Origin: a bacterium
GTDB lineage: Bacteria; SZUA-79; Acidulodesulfobacterales; Acidulodesulfobacteraceae
Assembly: GCA_021791295.1 (NCBI GenBank)
Contig: JAJYWW010000191.1
Location: 1-21,005, forward strand
DNA length: 21,005 bases
Direction: 5' to 3'
Of this stretch, positions 20,738-21,005 are shown piece after piece (position 1 is the first letter of the stretch; every line of letters starts with the position of its first letter). The translations under genes and the position numbers were made by a program. The notes under the pieces were generated by a model, which ran no database searches, had not been told where the DNA came from, and was given only the letters and a program-made list of their open reading frames with translations.

Positions 20738-21005
20738 TTATATCCAGCACTGAGGGTCTTTTGAATTGAAATCGTGATTATAATAATAGCTTATTGCTTT
20801 GCATCCGCCGCATCTATCGGACTTAGCGCAATTATTACATTCGTTTCCGCCGTTCCTTTTTCTCAAATTCCATAAGATATCGGAATTATACCATACCTTA
20901 AATAGTCCATCCGTTAAAATATTTCCAAGCGGAAGATAAAGCCTTCTGCATGGAAGCATCGTGCCGTCATGCAATATACATAAGGACGATAAACCTATAG
21001 GACAA
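20738..21005 (-). CDS. Radical SAM/SPASM peptide maturase, C-terminal part
   Basis: The frame is open to the window edge and lacks the 5' part. The visible SPASM domain starts CPIGLSSLCILHDGTMLPC and continues GNILTDGLFKVWYNSDILWNL, NECNNCAKSDRCGGC to the end PQCWI. The cysteine pattern fits two auxiliary [4Fe-4S] clusters. The radical SAM CxxxCxxC site lies outside the window. The TTG at 20974 is internal, not the start. Linked to PqqD and a peptide gene, it should cross-link or modify the peptide (C-C, thioether or similar), but the reaction is not known. Confidence 0.88.
   Translation of the reverse strand, partial: CPIGLSSLCILHDGTMLPCRRLYLPLGNILTDGLFKVWYNSDILWNLRKRNGGNECNNCAKSDRCGGCKAISYYYNHDFNSKDPQCWI

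Noticed and set aside
1..21005. CRISPR arrays, tRNA or rRNA genes
   Set aside because: No spaced direct repeats of CRISPR type, cloverleaf-like segment or rRNA sequence was seen on either strand.

Overview
The window is AT-rich bacterial DNA. It carries an anaerobic formate/complex I-like energy module, a mercury reductase, a radical-SAM peptide cluster and several stress or sulfur-handling genes. The gene set (Fds-type formate dehydrogenase, energy-converting hydrogenase-like complex, merA, DsrE and GcvH-like proteins) and base composition suggest an anaerobic or microaerobic sediment or acidic-mine bacterium of deltaproteobacterial type. That placement is inference only; the window has no rRNA or other phylogenetic marker.

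Bases 1-10335, all on +: the end of a HyfE-like membrane subunit, a HyfF-like proton-pumping subunit, a NuoC-NuoD (HyfG-like) large subunit that lacks the Ni-Fe cysteines, and a NuoB/HyfI-like small subunit with its [4Fe-4S] cysteines. A 54-nt hairpin repeat lies between the last two, where a HyfH/NuoI ferredoxin gene would be expected. Then come a mercuric reductase (merA) behind a promoter of MerR type, a NuoE-NuoF fusion, and a NuoG-like/formate dehydrogenase catalytic subunit with an apparent FdsD-like tail. Together these look like an energy-converting-hydrogenase-related (Ehr) membrane complex paired with an NAD-linked formate dehydrogenase, with merA spliced into the row.

Bases 10363-12856, all on -: a sulfite-exporter-like TauE/SafE permease, then a vapBC-type toxin-antitoxin pair whose toxin gene is frameshifted. 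These lead through a 13-codon upstream ORF into a two-TM membrane protein of unknown function.

Bases 13062-17302: a + strand protein resembling VWA proteins without the VWA core. On - are, in transcription order, a hemerythrin-like protein, RsmG, a MerR-family soft-metal regulator, a DUF4149 membrane protein and a globin-coupled HD-GYP phosphodiesterase. A perfect 16-bp parS site forms the last codons of the hemerythrin gene, beside rsmG, which suggests an origin-proximal chromosomal location.

Bases 17545-20040: a + strand run of a GcvH-like lipoyl protein, a small thioredoxin-like protein, a DsrE-like protein and an HMA metallochaperone. It faces a - strand DsrE-like gene and a TetR regulator. 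The DsrE-like gene has a consensus promoter with a TetR-type operator at its -10.

Bases 20242-21005, on -: the end of a radical SAM/SPASM protein, a PqqD-like protein and an unlisted 34-residue peptide gene with a strong ribosome binding site, ending at a terminator-like hairpin. This is a compact RiPP cluster and, with the Ehr-formate dehydrogenase-merA block, the most promising novelty here.
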